Part shown: positions 1 to 9,704 of the stretch, one piece after another
Layout: each line of letters begins with the position of its first letter
How positions within the stretch are numbered: the stretch's first letter is position 1
Source of the DNA: Youhaiella tibetensis
Lineage (GTDB): Bacteria; Pseudomonadota; Alphaproteobacteria; Rhizobiales; Devosiaceae
Direction: 5' to 3'
Length of the DNA stretch: 64,000 nt
Assembly (NCBI RefSeq): GCF_008000755.1
Contig: NZ_CP041690.1
Coordinates: 1,613,260-1,677,259, forward strand
Made by a program: the position numbers and the translations under genes
The notes under the pieces: generated by a model
Databases searched by the model: none
What the model was told of the DNA's origin: nothing
What the model saw: only the letters and a program-made list of their open reading frames with translations

Positions 1-222
1 GGTCGAAATGCGCCCTGACGTGCCGGCGCCGATGTAGACGAGACGTCCACCGGCAGCCAGGCGCTCCGCGCTCAGGTCGATGGCCTTGCGGATTGCCTGG
101 CTGGCAGCCTGCACGGCGCCGATCGCGTAATACTGGCCTTCGAGAATGCCGGCCACGAGATCGGACGTGCTCCAGTCCTCAAGCGTGGCGTACCGGGAGG
201 AGGCAGTTTCTGTGGTCGACAT
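1..222 (-). CDS. murQ: N-acetylmuramic acid 6-phosphate etherase MurQ (N-terminal part, cut by window start)
   Basis: Only the first 74 codons are present; the gene runs off the left edge. MurQ cleaves the lactyl ether of MurNAc-6-phosphate, giving GlcNAc-6-phosphate and D-lactate in the cytoplasm during cell-wall recycling. The visible segment carries the SIS-domain motif YIGAGTSGR at about residues 63-71, diagnostic of MurQ. The start is the ATG at 222, 3 nt after the stop of the upstream kinase gene, so it is the last visible gene of the leftward operon. The Glu catalytic residues lie outside the window. Identification is firm from the motif and from the kinase and NanE neighbours. Confidence 0.88.
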   Translation of the reverse strand, partial: MSTTETASSRYATLEDWSTSDLVAGILEGQYYAIGAVQAASQAIRKAIDLSAERLAAGGRLVYIGAGTSGRIST

Positions 223-225
223 GGT

Positions 226-1125
226 CTATTCCGTAACGTGGTGGGTGCGCGCCATTTGCGCGGCATGGAGAGCGGCGTCCGTCTCGGGGAACGATACGTC
301 CTGGCCGGGGAGGGCCGCCAGCAGAGATTGCTTGATCGCTGGATGCAGCCTGATGACACCCCCGACATAACCGATCGGCAGCTTCTGCGTGCGCTTGACG
401 AGGGCGAGGCCAAGCCGGGCGAGTTCTACGCCGGCGTCGGCCAGAATGCGAAGGGCGAGCGGATCGCCCGCTTCGGCTGCCGCTGCGACCTTCTGGGCCA
501 ACTGGCCGATCTGGCCGCGGTCGCCCCCGTAAACGAAGGCGCGGGTATCGTCCCAGCTCGACCCGCCCATGGCCTCAAAGAGGGTGACGGCAAGGATCGA
601 GGCTTCGGCCGGGCCGCCGGTTTCATCGATGCGGCGATAGATGAGATCGAGGGCGCGCAACGCGATCCAGGTGCCTGAGCCACCGTCGTCGATCAGCAGC
701 CCGCGGCCGCCGACCCGGATGGTGTTCCCGTCGGCAAAGAGATGAAGGCCGACCGAGCCCGTACCGGCCGCGATGAGGTGCCCCGTTCCCGGCGCGAAAA
801 CGGCGCGATAAGCGAGTTCCATATCGTCCATGGTGAGGACGGACTCGCGCGGCGTGCCCAGGAGATCCGCGACCATGACCTTGACGTCGTCATAGGCCCG
901 CGGCCCCAAGCCAGTCGCCCCGATCGTGACGACCGCCGGGCGGGCGCCCGAGACGCTCGCGATCTCGGCCAGCACGGCGGCAAGCTTTTCACGCTCGACC
1001 GGATTGAACGTGTGCCCGGTGGCGCCGCCAGAGGCGCCACGCGCGGCAACAGCGCCATCTTCGGCCAAAAGCACCCAGCGCGAAGCGGTGCCGCCGATAT
1101 CAATGCCGAGAAATCCCTGGCTCAT
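226..1125 (-). CDS. BadF/BadG-family amino-sugar kinase (MurNAc/GlcNAc kinase, MurK/NagK-like)
   Basis: 299 aa. The N-terminal phosphate-binding loop GIDIGGTASRW (residues 6-16) and the later AAGTGSVG and DDGGSGTW motifs mark the BadF/BadG/BcrA ATPase fold that includes GlcNAc kinases and clostridial MurK. It probably phosphorylates imported MurNAc, GlcNAc or ManNAc at O6, feeding the MurQ gene just downstream and NanE just upstream. The ATG at 1125 overlaps the nanE stop by 4 nt (ATGA), which fixes the start and implies translational coupling; longer upstream reading would run through nanE. The exact sugar specificity cannot be read from sequence; the murQ neighbour favours MurNAc. Confidence 0.82.
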   Translation of the reverse strand: MSQGFLGIDIGGTASRWVLLAEDGAVAARGASGGATGHTFNPVEREKLAAVLAEIASVSGARPAVVTIGATGLGPRAYDDVKVMVADLLGTPRESVLTMDDMELAYRAVFAPGTGHLIAAGTGSVGLHLFADGNTIRVGGRGLLIDDGGSGTWIALRALDLIYRRIDETGGPAEASILAVTLFEAMGGSSWDDTRAFVYGGDRGQIGQLAQKVAAAAEAGDPLALRILADAGVELARLGLALVKRTQKLPIGYVGGVIRLHPAIKQSLLAALPGQDVSFPETDAALHAAQMARTHHVTE

Positions 1126-1796
1126 CGCGTCCCCAGGACTTCCCGGGCAAAGACCTTGGTGATCTCGCGCGGGTTGGTGATCATCGTGCCGACGACCACG
1201 GCATAAGCGCCCGCGTCGATGGCGGCGCGCGCCAGTTCCGGCGTGTTGTAGCGCCCCTCGGCTACGATGGGGGCCTCGACCCGAGCCGCCAGCGCGCGCA
1301 CCAGATAGAGATCGGGGCCGGGCGTCTTGGTCGTGTATTCGGTGTAGCCCGAGAGCGTGGTCGAGATGTAGGTCGCGCCCATCTTTTCTGCCGCGATGCC
1401 CTCTTCGAGAGTCGAAATGTCGGCGAAGACTTCGGCACCCAGTTCGTCGCGGATACGGCGGACCAGGGTTTCGGGAGGCTCGCCGTCCCGCGCGCGGGGC
1501 GTGCAATCGAGCGCAATGATGTCGGCGCCGGCATCGACAAGCGCCTTGGCGGAAGCGAAGTCAGGGGTGATGTAGACGGGGTAGGTGTCAGAAAACACCT
1601 TGTTGATCCCGATCACCGGCAAGCCGGCTGCCTTGACCGCCCGCACGTCTTCCGGGCCGTTGGCCCGGATGCCCGCAGCCCCGCCGTCGCGCGCTGCAAG
1701 CGCCATGGCCCCCATATATTGCGGCCCGTGCAGGGGATTGTCGGCGCGCGCCTGGCACGAGACGATGAGCGCCCCCTTGGGAAGCTTGTAGTTCAT
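1122..1796 (-). CDS. nanE: N-acetylmannosamine-6-phosphate 2-epimerase NanE
   Basis: 224 aa, the usual length for NanE, which interconverts ManNAc-6-phosphate and GlcNAc-6-phosphate. Supporting motifs are VSCQA near the N-terminus, GIRANG, DIIALDCT (about residues 92-99), FADISTLEE and APIVAEGR, which follow the NanE TIM-barrel signatures. It overlaps the permease stop upstream and the kinase start downstream by 4 nt each, so it is embedded in the transporter operon. No sialic acid lyase (NanA) is visible, so ManNAc-6-phosphate would come from phosphorylated ManNAc rather than from sialic acid cleavage, unless nanA lies elsewhere. Confidence 0.92.
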   Translation of the reverse strand: MNYKLPKGALIVSCQARADNPLHGPQYMGAMALAARDGGAAGIRANGPEDVRAVKAAGLPVIGINKVFSDTYPVYITPDFASAKALVDAGADIIALDCTPRARDGEPPETLVRRIRDELGAEVFADISTLEEGIAAEKMGATYISTTLSGYTEYTTKTPGPDLYLVRALAARVEAPIVAEGRYNTPELARAAIDAGAYAVVVGTMITNPREITKVFAREVLGTR

Positions 1797-2665
1797 TTGA
1801 CGGCTCCGGCAGTCATGCCGTTGATGAACTGGCGCGACAGGATGATGTAGATGAGGATGATCGGGGCCGCGGAGAGGGTCAGGCCCGCGAACAGCACGCC
1901 CCAGTCGGTGGTGTATTCGCCCATGAAGCTAGTCAGGCCCTGCGGCAGCGTCTTGAGGTTGTCGTTCTGGATGAAGACCAGCGGGAAGAAGAAGTCGTTC
2001 CAGATCGGCACGACGTTCTGGATGGCGGCGATAACCATTGCCGGACGCACCAGCGGCAGCATCACCGACCACATGATCCGCAATTCGCTCGCGCCATCCA
2101 TGCGCGCCGCATCTTCCAGCTCATTGGGCAGGGTGCGGATGAAGCCGGTCAGGATGAAGACGGTCGTGGGCAGCCCCATCGCGACGTAGACGAGGATCAG
2201 CGAGAGCTGGTTGTTGAGGATGCCGAAGTCGCGCATCAGGATGAAGAGCGGGATGATGGCGAGTTTGAGGGGCAGCGTCAGGCCCGCCAGGAAGAACATC
2301 AGGATGAAGCCCGATCCCTTGAACTCATAGCGGCCGATGGCATACGCGGCCATGGTGCCCAGCACCAGGATCAAGGCCATGGACGAGCCGGTCACGATGA
2401 CCGAGTTGAGGAGGTAGCGCAGGAAATTCGTCTGCGTCCAGATCTTGGTGAGGTTTCCGACATGGGTGAGGTCGGGCACCGAGAACGGCGAGGCGAAGAT
2501 CTGGGCGTTGGTCTTGAAGGCCGAGAACACCATGATGACGATGGGCGCCAGCATGATGAAGGTGTTGGCCCAGAGGATAACCTGGATGAGGCCGTCCCGT
2601 CCGAGTGTGGAGAGCAGCCCGGGGCGATCGTAGCTGGCGGCCTTTGTGGCGGTCGCGGTGGTCAT
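1793..2665 (-). CDS. Sugar ABC transporter permease, MalG type
   Basis: 290 aa inner-membrane permease of the carbohydrate uptake family, with about six hydrophobic segments. The cytoplasmic EAA-like loop reads EDAARMDGASE followed by a conserved LP, the site that docks onto the ATPase. It is the second permease of the leftward amino-sugar importer, overlapping the preceding permease and nanE by 4 nt each (ATGA junctions). The N-terminus before the first membrane helix is about 25 residues long and polar. Substrate is inferred only from the co-operonic MurQ, kinase and NanE. Confidence 0.9.
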   Translation of the reverse strand: MTTATATKAASYDRPGLLSTLGRDGLIQVILWANTFIMLAPIVIMVFSAFKTNAQIFASPFSVPDLTHVGNLTKIWTQTNFLRYLLNSVIVTGSSMALILVLGTMAAYAIGRYEFKGSGFILMFFLAGLTLPLKLAIIPLFILMRDFGILNNQLSLILVYVAMGLPTTVFILTGFIRTLPNELEDAARMDGASELRIMWSVMLPLVRPAMVIAAIQNVVPIWNDFFFPLVFIQNDNLKTLPQGLTSFMGEYTTDWGVLFAGLTLSAAPIILIYIILSRQFINGMTAGAVK

Positions 2666-3582
2666 ATCTGGATCTCCCGCGCACGCAGCCTGGTGGTGAG
2701 AATGCTGGCGAGCACAGCAACGAAGAGGAAGATGAGAACGGCCAGGGCGCTACCCGCGCCGAAATCCTGCGCCGCGCTCGACTGGTTGCCGAACGCCGTG
2801 CGGTAAAAATAGAGGCCCAGCACGTCGGTCGAGCCATAAGGCGAACCATCCAGGCCCACCATCACGTAGGGCAATTCGAACCAGTTGAAGGCGCCCACGA
2901 ACAGCAGGGTGAAGACCACCGTGGCGCTGGGCGCGACGAGCGGCCAGACGATCTTGGTGACCTTGGTCCACTCGCTCTCGGTTTCCATGCGCACCGCGTC
3001 AAGGATTTCTCCCGGGATGCGCTGCATGCCGGCGAGGAACACGAGGGTCGGAAAGCCCACCATGTGCCAGGCATTGGCGACGATCAGCGCCCAGAGCGCG
3101 GTCGAGGCCTGACCGAGCCAGGGCTGGGCGAGGAACCCCAGGCCGATGGCCTTGAGCGAGATGTTCACGACGCCGAACAGCGGGTGATAGAAGAGCTTGA
3201 AGAGGTAGCCCACGATGATGGTCGAAAGCACCACCGGCAGGAATACCGCAACCCGATGGAAGCGAGCGCCCGGCAAGCCGCGCCACAGGCAATAGGCCAG
3301 GATGAAGCCGATGCCGTTCTGCAGAACCATCAGGGCGAAGAAGACGAGGACGTTGTGCCCGAAGGCATTGCGAGTCCAGCTCGCATAGGGCTCGGTGAAG
3401 AGCACCTTGTAGAAGTTGTCCAGCCCCACGAATTCGCCACGCGCCAGCCCGTTCCAGTCGAAGAACGCGTAGGCGAAGGCCGAAATGATCGGGTAGACGA
3501 TGAACATGGCCACGAATGCAAGGGGCGGCACCAGCAGGGCCGTAATCCACATTCCGCGTCCGGTCAGGCGCAAGCTGGGCAT
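2662..3582 (-). CDS. Sugar ABC transporter permease, MalF/UgpA type
   Basis: 306 aa, about six membrane helices starting near residue 11. The FDWNGL segment after helix one is typical of UgpA/MalF-like permeases. The EAA loop is degenerate: DAVRMETESEW stands where DAARMDGA is expected, so the DGA core is lost. It still sits at the right place before a conserved WP/LP turn. The gene follows the binding-protein gene after a 74-nt gap that contains a hairpin (3623-3646), and overlaps the MalG-type permease by 4 nt. A second possible start is the Met at codon 11; the 3582 ATG is kept because it retains a short basic cytoplasmic tail. Confidence 0.88.
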   Translation of the reverse strand: MPSLRLTGRGMWITALLVPPLAFVAMFIVYPIISAFAYAFFDWNGLARGEFVGLDNFYKVLFTEPYASWTRNAFGHNVLVFFALMVLQNGIGFILAYCLWRGLPGARFHRVAVFLPVVLSTIIVGYLFKLFYHPLFGVVNISLKAIGLGFLAQPWLGQASTALWALIVANAWHMVGFPTLVFLAGMQRIPGEILDAVRMETESEWTKVTKIVWPLVAPSATVVFTLLFVGAFNWFELPYVMVGLDGSPYGSTDVLGLYFYRTAFGNQSSAAQDFGAGSALAVLIFLFVAVLASILTTRLRAREIQI

Positions 3583-3622
3583 CGGTGTTCCAAATATCCC
3601 TTGCAGGGGTGGAGGGAAGCGA

Positions 3623-3646
3623 CCGGCGGATCGGATGACCCGCCGG
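3623..3646 (-). promoter_or_regulatory. Intercistronic hairpin between binding-protein and permease genes
   Basis: A perfect 7-bp inverted repeat (CCGGCGG / CCGCCGG) with a 10-nt loop lies in the 74-nt gap after the binding-protein stop. No T-run follows it, so a terminator is unlikely. Such stems often protect the upstream mRNA and keep binding protein in excess over the permeases. Similar hairpins occupy the same position in four other importer operons of this window. Confidence 0.5.
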
Positions 3647-3656
3647 CCCTGGGCAA

Positions 3657-4898
3657 TTACTTCTTGAACGGCTCGTACCAGTTGGCGAGGCCATCGGTGA
3701 GGGCCTTGCCGATCTCGGCCGGGGTGGTCTGGTTGTCCAGGAGCTTCTGGACTTCACCCTGCAGCAGCACCGAACCAGAGGGCTCGCCATAACGGAAGTG
3801 GACGAGCATCAGGTAGGGGATCGAATGCTGGTTGAGCTCAGCGACTTCGCCCAGCAGCGGATCATCGAACGTGACGCCCGGAACGGTCGAGATGTTGTTG
3901 AGCTTGTTGGCGAACACCTGGCCGAAATCCTTGCTGGCCAGGAAGTTGAGGAACTTCACGGCAGCTTCCGGATGAGCGGTCTTGGCGTTGGCCGCATAGC
4001 CACCGTCGAAGTAGATGGCGACCAGCTTCTCGTCATCGGCCTTAATACCCGGAGCGGCGAAGACGCCAAGCTGGATATCCGGGTTCTGAGCGCGGAAGTT
4101 GGCGATTTCATAGGAACCACCGGCGAACATCGCGGCCATGCCCGAGGTGAAGAGCTGCTGGGCCGACGGATAGTCGAGGCCGATAAAGCCATCGGGGAAG
4201 TAGGCGGTGATGTCCTTGAGCTTGGCGAGGGCATCGACGTAGCGCGGGTCGTTGAAGTCGACCTTACCGGCCATCAGGTCGTCATAGAAGCCGCGGCCAT
4301 AGATCGAGGAGACCAGGGCGCCCACGATGGTTTCGTTCTGCCAGGCAGTGGCGGTGCCGTTGGCGAAGGGAATGACGCCCTTGGCCTTGAGGTCTTCGGC
4401 TAGCTTGATGAACTCGTCCCAGGTCTGCGGTTCCTTAAGGCCGTTCTGGTCGAAGATGGCCTTGTTGTAGATCACGAACTGGGTCTGGCTGGCGAACGGC
4501 ACGGCATAGAGCGTCTGGTCCGAACGCATGGTCTCGGCAGCGAGCGCCGCCGGGCTGAAATCGGCCAGGGCCGGGATCTTGGTGTTGTCGAGCGGCATCA
4601 GGTAGCCGCCGCTGGCGATGGTCTCCAGACCACCGAACGCGCGCACCATCATCAGGTCCGGGCCCGTGCCGCCGGCGAGCGCCGTCGACAGGATGGTGTT
4701 GTAGTTGGTGGCTTCGAATGCCTCGAACTTGACGGTGATGCCCGGGTTCTGGGCTTCGAACGTCTTGATCAGCTCTTCGTAGACGGCCTTGTCTTCCTGG
4801 CGCCAGCTCCAGAACGTGAGTTCCTGAGCCAGGGCCGGCATGGCCATCAGCAGACCGCTCAGGGCAGCGCCCAGGCGGAGCAAGTTTCTCTTTTTCAT
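3657..4898 (-). CDS. Extracellular sugar-binding protein of ABC importer (family 1)
   Basis: 413 aa periplasmic solute-binding protein. A Sec signal peptide spans about residues 1-24 (MKKR charge cluster, hydrophobic core, PALA cleavage site before QELTFWSW). The mature N-terminus LTFWSW is typical of UgpB/MalE-like family-1 proteins. The start at 4898 is preceded by a strong AGGAGAGAGGG ribosome-binding site; an ATG 33 nt further upstream would add an odd tail and is rejected. It lies 29 nt after the ATPase stop and is the second gene of the leftward operon. It presumably captures MurNAc, GlcNAc or a muropeptide sugar, inferred from the downstream enzymes only. Confidence 0.88.
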   Translation of the reverse strand: MKKRNLLRLGAALSGLLMAMPALAQELTFWSWRQEDKAVYEELIKTFEAQNPGITVKFEAFEATNYNTILSTALAGGTGPDLMMVRAFGGLETIASGGYLMPLDNTKIPALADFSPAALAAETMRSDQTLYAVPFASQTQFVIYNKAIFDQNGLKEPQTWDEFIKLAEDLKAKGVIPFANGTATAWQNETIVGALVSSIYGRGFYDDLMAGKVDFNDPRYVDALAKLKDITAYFPDGFIGLDYPSAQQLFTSGMAAMFAGGSYEIANFRAQNPDIQLGVFAAPGIKADDEKLVAIYFDGGYAANAKTAHPEAAVKFLNFLASKDFGQVFANKLNNISTVPGVTFDDPLLGEVAELNQHSIPYLMLVHFRYGEPSGSVLLQGEVQKLLDNQTTPAEIGKALTDGLANWYEPFKK

Positions 4899-4927
4899 TG
4901 ATCCCTCTCTCCTTGTAGTCGGAATAT

Positions 4928-5998
<1,071 letters not shown>

Positions 5999-6314
5999 GT
6001 ACCGGTCCTCCGTTCGCTCACATCTGGCATACCAATATAAGTCCATTCTCTTTGGGGCAACCGTTGATGCAGGGGTTGTGGATTGTGGCACATTGCCCCG
6101 CGAACCAAACGGCCTGGGGAACGCCGCGAACTGGTAGGGAATAGGTATTGTGTGCCATGTGGTCGTGTCCCATACTCGCTCGCGGAAGGGTCCGAAGACG
6201 TCCGGTTGCGCTAGCGCCCGGGCCGTCCACAAGAATTCCCGGCGACGAGCGGAGGCTAAGGCCAGCCTGTCGGCCGACAAACGCGACAAGACTACCTAGG
6301 GGATGGTGGAAACA
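5999..6314. promoter_or_regulatory. Divergent promoter region of the two cell-wall-sugar operons
   Basis: 316 nt separating the leftward importer operon (TTG at 5998) and the rightward one (ATG at 6315). No convincing gene is present. It must hold both promoters, but I could not pick clear -35/-10 pairs. A small dyad, TGTGGCACA, lies at 6084-6092; its significance is uncertain. No regulator gene is visible nearby inside the window. Confidence 0.5.
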
Positions 6315-7838
6315 ATGACGTTTTGGCAATCGCAGAAGAAGTTGCTGGCGGGCGTAGCGCTGGCCACGGTCGTTGGGGCGCTTGCGATTTCGGCGCCGGT
6401 CCAGGCTGCCACGCTGCGCATGGCATGGGCACAGGACGCCACCGGGCTGGACCCGCACAAGCAGACGGCGTTTTCCTCGCTGCGCCTGCTCGAGCTCATC
6501 TATGAGCCGCTGGTCCGGCTGGACGCCAACCTCAATATCGTTCCGGCCATCGCCGACTCCTGGGAGTTCAGCGCCGACGGCACCAGCCTGACGTTCAAGC
6601 TCAACCCGAACGCCAAGTTCCACAATGGCGAGGCGGTGACCTCCGCCGACGTCAAGGCGAGCTTCGAGCGCATCCTGGATGAAGCCACCGGCGCCGCCAC
6701 GCGCGCCAACTTCCTCTCGATTTCGAGCATCGAGACGCCCGATGCCGGCACTGTGGTGTTCAAGCTCTCCCAGCCCGACGCGCCGATCCTGACGGCCATG
6801 ACCGATCTCAACGCGGCCATCGTGCCGGCCAGCGAAATTGCCGCGGGCACCATCGGCACCAAGGCCATTGGCTCGGGTCCCTTCAAGCTCGACCAGTGGG
6901 AGCCCGACTCCAAGGAAGAGCTCAGCACCAATAAGGATTGGGCCGGTGGCGCAGTGGCGCTCGACGGCATCAATATCAGCGTCCTGCCCGACGAGACGGC
7001 CATCCTGGCCGCACTGCGCACCGGTCAGGTCGATTTCGCCCTGCTCAACGATCCGCTGGTCGCGACCCTCGTGCCGCGCGAGGCGAACCTGCAGCTCAAC
7101 CGCCAGCCGGGCCTTGCCTATAATGTCCTGCAGCTCAACCCCTCCCGCTCGCCGATGACCGAACTGGGCGTGCGCCAGGCGATCTCCTGCGCGATCGACC
7201 GCCAGGAAGTCCTCGACACGGCGCTGCTCGGGGAAGGGCAGGTCACCGGCCCGCTGACGATCCCGGCCTATGCGACCGATCCCAAGGAGCTCTTCTGCTA
7301 TACACCTGACCTCGAAAAGGCCAAGAAGCTGATGGCCGACGCGGGCCATGCCGACGGCTTCGAGGCGACCGTGATCGCCGCGACCGGCGAACCTCCTGTG
7401 GCCGCCTCGGAAGCGCAGGTCATCCAGTCCCAGCTTGCCGAAATCGGCATCAAGCTCAACATCGAGACCATGGAACTAAACGTCTATGTCGACCGCTGGC
7501 TCAAGGGCGACTTCGACATGGCGGTGGCCCAGAACGGCGGCCGCGCCGACCCCTACACGATGTACAATCGCTACTGGACCAAGGACGGCAACCTGCAGAA
7601 GGTTTCCAACTATATCGACGACACCCTCGATAGCCTGATGAAGCAGGGTCGCACCGAAACCGACCCGGCCAAGCGCAAGGAAATCTTCGCACAGTTCGAA
7701 AAGCACCTCGCAGAAGTCTCGCCCTGGATCTGGCTCTCGACCTCCTACAACTACACGGCCCAGCAGAAGACGGTGCATGGCTTCGTGCCCACGCCCACCG
7801 GCACGCTGTTCGGCCTGACCAAGGTCACCCTCGACTAA
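6315..7838 (+). CDS. Peptide-type ABC transporter substrate-binding protein (family 5), probable muropeptide binder
   Basis: 507 aa. A Sec signal (QKK, then a hydrophobic stretch ending PVQA) precedes the mature start ATLRMAWAQD. The segment GLDPHKQT and the later NPNAKFHNGE / SADVKASFERI follow the DppA/OppA-like family-5 pattern. The ATG at 6315 has a GGTGGA ribosome-binding sequence; the ATG at 6303 is an alternative adding four residues. First gene of the rightward operon that ends with anmK, so the ligand is probably an anhydro-muropeptide or anhydro-MurNAc derivative; peptides or other oligosaccharides remain possible. Confidence 0.85.
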   Translation: MTFWQSQKKLLAGVALATVVGALAISAPVQAATLRMAWAQDATGLDPHKQTAFSSLRLLELIYEPLVRLDANLNIVPAIADSWEFSADGTSLTFKLNPNAKFHNGEAVTSADVKASFERILDEATGAATRANFLSISSIETPDAGTVVFKLSQPDAPILTAMTDLNAAIVPASEIAAGTIGTKAIGSGPFKLDQWEPDSKEELSTNKDWAGGAVALDGINISVLPDETAILAALRTGQVDFALLNDPLVATLVPREANLQLNRQPGLAYNVLQLNPSRSPMTELGVRQAISCAIDRQEVLDTALLGEGQVTGPLTIPAYATDPKELFCYTPDLEKAKKLMADAGHADGFEATVIAATGEPPVAASEAQVIQSQLAEIGIKLNIETMELNVYVDRWLKGDFDMAVAQNGGRADPYTMYNRYWTKDGNLQKVSNYIDDTLDSLMKQGRTETDPAKRKEIFAQFEKHLAEVSPWIWLSTSYNYTAQQKTVHGFVPTPTGTLFGLTKVTLD

Positions 7839-7861
7839 TCGCGCCGCCTGATGTCGGCGAA

Positions 7862-7885
7862 GGACGGCGGCTGCGGCCGCCGTCC
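7862..7885 (+). promoter_or_regulatory. Intercistronic hairpin, 10-bp perfect stem
   Basis: GGACGGCGGC and its exact reverse complement flank a TGCG tetraloop in the 65-nt gap between the binding-protein and first permease genes. There is no following T-run, so mRNA stabilisation or partial attenuation is more likely than termination. Confidence 0.6.
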
Positions 7886-7903
7886 GTCTATCCAGGTTTT
7901 CCC

Positions 7904-8863
7904 ATGAACTATGTAGCGCAGCGGCTGGTAACGTTCCCCCTGATCCTGCTCGGGGTTTCTGTTCTGGTCTTCGTTGCCATTCGGCTGATCCCGGGCGATG
8001 CCGTCACGGCCATGCTCGGTACCGAAGCCGGCCTGTTGACCGAGCAGCAGCGCGCCGCGCTCGCCACCTATTTCGGCATCGACCAGCCCTGGCCGACCCA
8101 ATACTGGCACTGGCTGACGGGCCTGCTGCACGGCGACCTGGGCATTTCCGTCACCTATGGCAAACCGGTGCTCGACGTCATTCTCGAGCGCTTTCCGGTG
8201 ACGCTCGAACTCGCGCTGCTTTCCATGGTGATCGCTCTGCTCGTCGGCATCCCCGCGGGCATCTATGCGGCGACCCACAGCGAAAAGCCCTCCGATCTCC
8301 TGGTCCGCATCGTTGCCATGCTCGGACAATCCACGCCGAACTTCGTGGTCGGCCTGCTTATCATCTACTTTCTCTCGGTCGGCTTCGGCGTCCTGCCCAC
8401 GATGGGCAGCGTCGCGCCGCTCTGGCAGGACCCGATCGCCAATCTCAGCCAGATGATCCTGCCGGCCATCACGCTCGGCTTCGCCTTCGCCGCCTCGGTT
8501 ACGCGCATTTCGCGTTCGGCCATGCTCGACGTACTGAAGGACGACTATGTGCGCACCGCCCGCGCCAAGGGCGTGCCACACCGGCGCACCATCTGGCGCC
8601 ATGCGTTCCCCAACGCCCTCATTCCGGTGGTGACGCTGTGCGGGGTCGAGTTCGGCTACCTGCTCGGCGGCGCCGTGATCGTCGAGCAGATCTTCGCACT
8701 GCCCGGCCTTGGCCGCATGGTGCTCGACGCCATCAGCCAGCGCGACTATGCCCTGGTTCAGGGAGCGGTGCTGTTCGTGGCGCTCAACTTCCTCATCGTC
8801 AACCTGCTCGTCGACCTGGCCTATGTCGCCATCGATCCGCGCATCCGGCTCGGAGGGCAGTGA
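7904..8863 (+). CDS. Dipeptide/oligopeptide-type ABC permease, DppB type
   Basis: 319 aa, about six membrane helices. The N-terminal MNYVAQRL..FPLILLGVSVLVF segment is the conserved DppB/GsiC first helix. The cytoplasmic EAA-like loop reads DDYVRTARAKG followed by HAFPNAL, which contacts the ATPase. The protein ends IDPRIRLGG, the family's typical C-terminus. It follows the hairpin at 7862-7885, and the second permease begins 1 nt after its stop. Confidence 0.92.
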   Translation: MNYVAQRLVTFPLILLGVSVLVFVAIRLIPGDAVTAMLGTEAGLLTEQQRAALATYFGIDQPWPTQYWHWLTGLLHGDLGISVTYGKPVLDVILERFPVTLELALLSMVIALLVGIPAGIYAATHSEKPSDLLVRIVAMLGQSTPNFVVGLLIIYFLSVGFGVLPTMGSVAPLWQDPIANLSQMILPAITLGFAFAASVTRISRSAMLDVLKDDYVRTARAKGVPHRRTIWRHAFPNALIPVVTLCGVEFGYLLGGAVIVEQIFALPGLGRMVLDAISQRDYALVQGAVLFVALNFLIVNLLVDLAYVAIDPRIRLGGQ

Positions 8864-8864
8864 G

Positions 8865-9704
8865 ATGGATATGCTCAAGGCCATCGCGCGCCACCCAAGC
8901 GGCCGGATCGGCGGCGCCATCATCGCGCTCTACATCCTGATCGCACTGTTCGCGGCCATCGGGCTCACGCCACACGATCCGCTCAAGCAGTTCCGCATCG
9001 ACCGCCTGATGGCGCCCAACGCCACCTACTGGATGGGCACCGACCTTTTCGGGCGGGACATGACCAGCCGCTTGATGGCCGGCATCGGCCAGTCCTTCGT
9101 CATCGCCTTCATCTCCGTTGCTTTCGCCAGCGTGGCGGGCACGATCATTGGCCTCGTCGCCGCATGGTGGGGCAGGGGCTGGGATGGCGCCCTGATGCGC
9201 CTGATGGACGTGCTCCTGGCGTTTCCGGCGATCCTTCTGGCTCTCTTAATCGTGGCCATCGCGGGCCCCGGCACCTGGACCAGCATCCTGGCCATCGGCA
9301 TCGTCTACACTCCCATCTTTGCGCGCGTGGTCCGCGGACCGGCGCTCTCGATCAAGACCCGTGAATACGTGGACGCGGCACGCACCTTCGGCAGCAGCCA
9401 GTTCTACATTCTCACCCGCCACATGCTCCTCAACCTCGTCGCCCCGCTCACCGTCCAGGTGACGCTTGCCCTCGCCTGGGCGCTGCTCACCGAAGCGGCG
9501 CTGAGCTTCCTGGGCCTTGGCACGCAACCACCGACACCTTCCCTGGGCCTCATGCTCAGCGATGCGCGCAATCTCATGGAATCGGCGCCCTGGCTGCTGG
9601 TGTTTCCGGCGCTCACGCTCATGGTCGGGATCTTGGGCTTCAATCTCTTCGGAGACGCGCTGCGCGACATCCTCGATCCCAAGACCCGGAGGGCCCGCGC
9701 ATGA
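8865..9704 (+). CDS. Dipeptide/oligopeptide-type ABC permease, DppC type
   Basis: 279 aa. The mature pattern fits DppC: an N-terminal helix, the periplasmic WMGTDLFGRDMTSRL segment typical of DppC/OppC, an EAA loop REYVDAARTFG, and the FLGLGTQPPTPSLG turn. The ATG at 8865 lies one base past the previous stop with GGAGGGCAG upstream; the open frame reaches further back, but only out of frame through the DppB gene. It overlaps the ATPase start by 4 nt (ATGA). Partner of the DppB-type permease in the probable muropeptide importer. Confidence 0.92.
   Translation: MDMLKAIARHPSGRIGGAIIALYILIALFAAIGLTPHDPLKQFRIDRLMAPNATYWMGTDLFGRDMTSRLMAGIGQSFVIAFISVAFASVAGTIIGLVAAWWGRGWDGALMRLMDVLLAFPAILLALLIVAIAGPGTWTSILAIGIVYTPIFARVVRGPALSIKTREYVDAARTFGSSQFYILTRHMLLNLVAPLTVQVTLALAWALLTEAALSFLGLGTQPPTPSLGLMLSDARNLMESAPWLLVFPALTLMVGILGFNLFGDALRDILDPKTRRARA

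Noticed and set aside
6018-7349. 443-codon frame on the minus strand over the divergent promoter
   Set aside because: It covers the binding-protein gene in antisense and crosses the divergent gap; the composition is Gly/Arg/Asp-rich like other antisense shadows.
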